From: a virus
IMG/VR virus record: IMGVR_UViG_3300031787_000528
Coordinates: 1 to 32,094 of that record
DNA: 32,094 nt
Reading direction: 5' to 3' (one strand)
Shown here: piece after piece, positions 31,968 to 32,094 of the stretch
How positions within the stretch are numbered: position 1 is the stretch's first letter
Layout of the letters: the number at the start of each line of letters is the position of its first letter
Position numbers and translations under genes: made by a program
The notes under the pieces: generated by a model
What the model saw: the letters and a program-made list of their open reading frames with translations, nothing else
Databases searched by the model: none
What the model was told of the DNA's origin: nothing

Positions 31968-32094
31968 TCAAAGTGTATCAGTACCATCCTCTTCTGTCGC
32001 TATGTTTGAGAGCGCGACACGCAGATTTTCCGTAGCGATGATCAAGGTATCGTAGACCGTGAAGGATTTGAAATTCAGGTTGTCTACTACGCTC
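31968..32094 (-). CDS. Hypothetical protein, partial (at least 41 aa, C-terminal end)
   Basis: The minus strand is open from the right edge to a TGA at 31968-31970. It reads SVVDNLNFKSFTVYDTLIIA, then TENLRVALSNIATEEDGTDTL, a natural-looking helix with an acidic end. The plus strand here gives only short broken frames (a 17-codon one and one lacking a start). The bidirectional terminator at 31908-31945 also fits a convergent gene. Its start and function lie outside the window. Against it: a 12-base segment at 32015-32026 resembles the operator region at 25542-25553, so part of this stretch may be regulatory. Confidence 0.5.
   Translation of the reverse strand, partial: SVVDNLNFKSFTVYDTLIIATENLRVALSNIATEEDGTDTL

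Noticed and set aside
31957-31991. Inverted repeat GAGGATG/CATCCTC with inner CACTCAAAGTG after the early operon
   Set aside because: It overlaps the stop of the likely minus-strand gene and has no T-run; it may be chance or part of the adjoining terminator region.
32002-32055. Short plus-strand frame starting MFESATRRF at the right edge
   Set aside because: Only 17 codons before a stop, no ribosome-binding site; the minus-strand reading is longer and more protein-like.

Overview
The window looks like part of a tailed double-stranded DNA phage genome (Caudoviricetes), probably podovirus-like, infecting an actinobacterium. Host evidence: a WhiB-family regulator, a protein found in Actinobacteria and their phages; a proteasome/HslV-type protease; and several promoters that appear leaderless, a common actinobacterial habit. 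Base composition is moderate, with a strong preference for A/T-ending codons, unlike high-GC Streptomyces or Mycobacterium phages. This fits the low-GC freshwater acI (Nanopelagicales) group, but that host assignment is inference. No integrase, attachment site, tRNA, CRISPR array or insertion sequence was seen.

Layout. (1) 1-11101: head and ejection genes on +: portal, three small proteins, a 1611-residue protein, and three further proteins (250, 531, 448 aa) that I read as internal virion or ejection proteins; the 448-aa one carries a short collagen-like segment. (2) 11102-11229: a non-coding leader that folds on paper into a closed junction containing an H-type pseudoknot. (3) 11230-12950: scaffold and major capsid protein, followed by a hairpin. 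(4) 12969-14475: head-completion candidates and a train of tiny, mostly very basic genes. (5) 14485-23534: adsorption and tail: a collagen-like fibre protein of 87 uninterrupted G-X-Y triplets, a GT4 glycosyltransferase, a neck adaptor, at least six small fibre proteins with duplicated modules, and a 735-aa tail protein that shares a domain with the capsid protein. (6) 23534-24811: lysis cassette (membrane protein, lipoprotein, two-TM protein, M15 peptidase, holin-like protein), closed by a strong terminator. (7) 24875-25502: two minus-strand genes (HNH nuclease, zinc-ribbon protein). (8) 25503-25570: a compact divergent promoter region with a palindrome midway between two -10 boxes. (9) 25571-31905: early/replication genes on +: proteasome-like protease, PD-(D/E)XK exonuclease, WhiB, RecA/DnaB-like ATPase, resolvase-like nuclease, primase split over two overlapping genes, Nmad1/DUF1599 protein, sigma-70-like factor and an FmdB-type zinc ribbon. 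(10) 31906-32094: a likely bidirectional terminator and the end of a minus-strand gene entering from the right.

How it works together. The late block forms one long, tightly packed rightward transcription unit (many 1-11 nt overlaps) ending at 24831-24863. The early block starts at 25571 and supplies replication proteins plus two transcription factors (WhiB and a sigma-like protein) that could redirect the host polymerase. No tape-measure gene follows the capsid gene. An adaptor-like protein and a large tail protein are present, and large proteins lie between portal and scaffold, which favours a short-tailed particle. Terminase and DNA polymerase are not in the window and probably lie outside it. 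All functional calls rest on reading the sequence and remembered family motifs; no database search was run.
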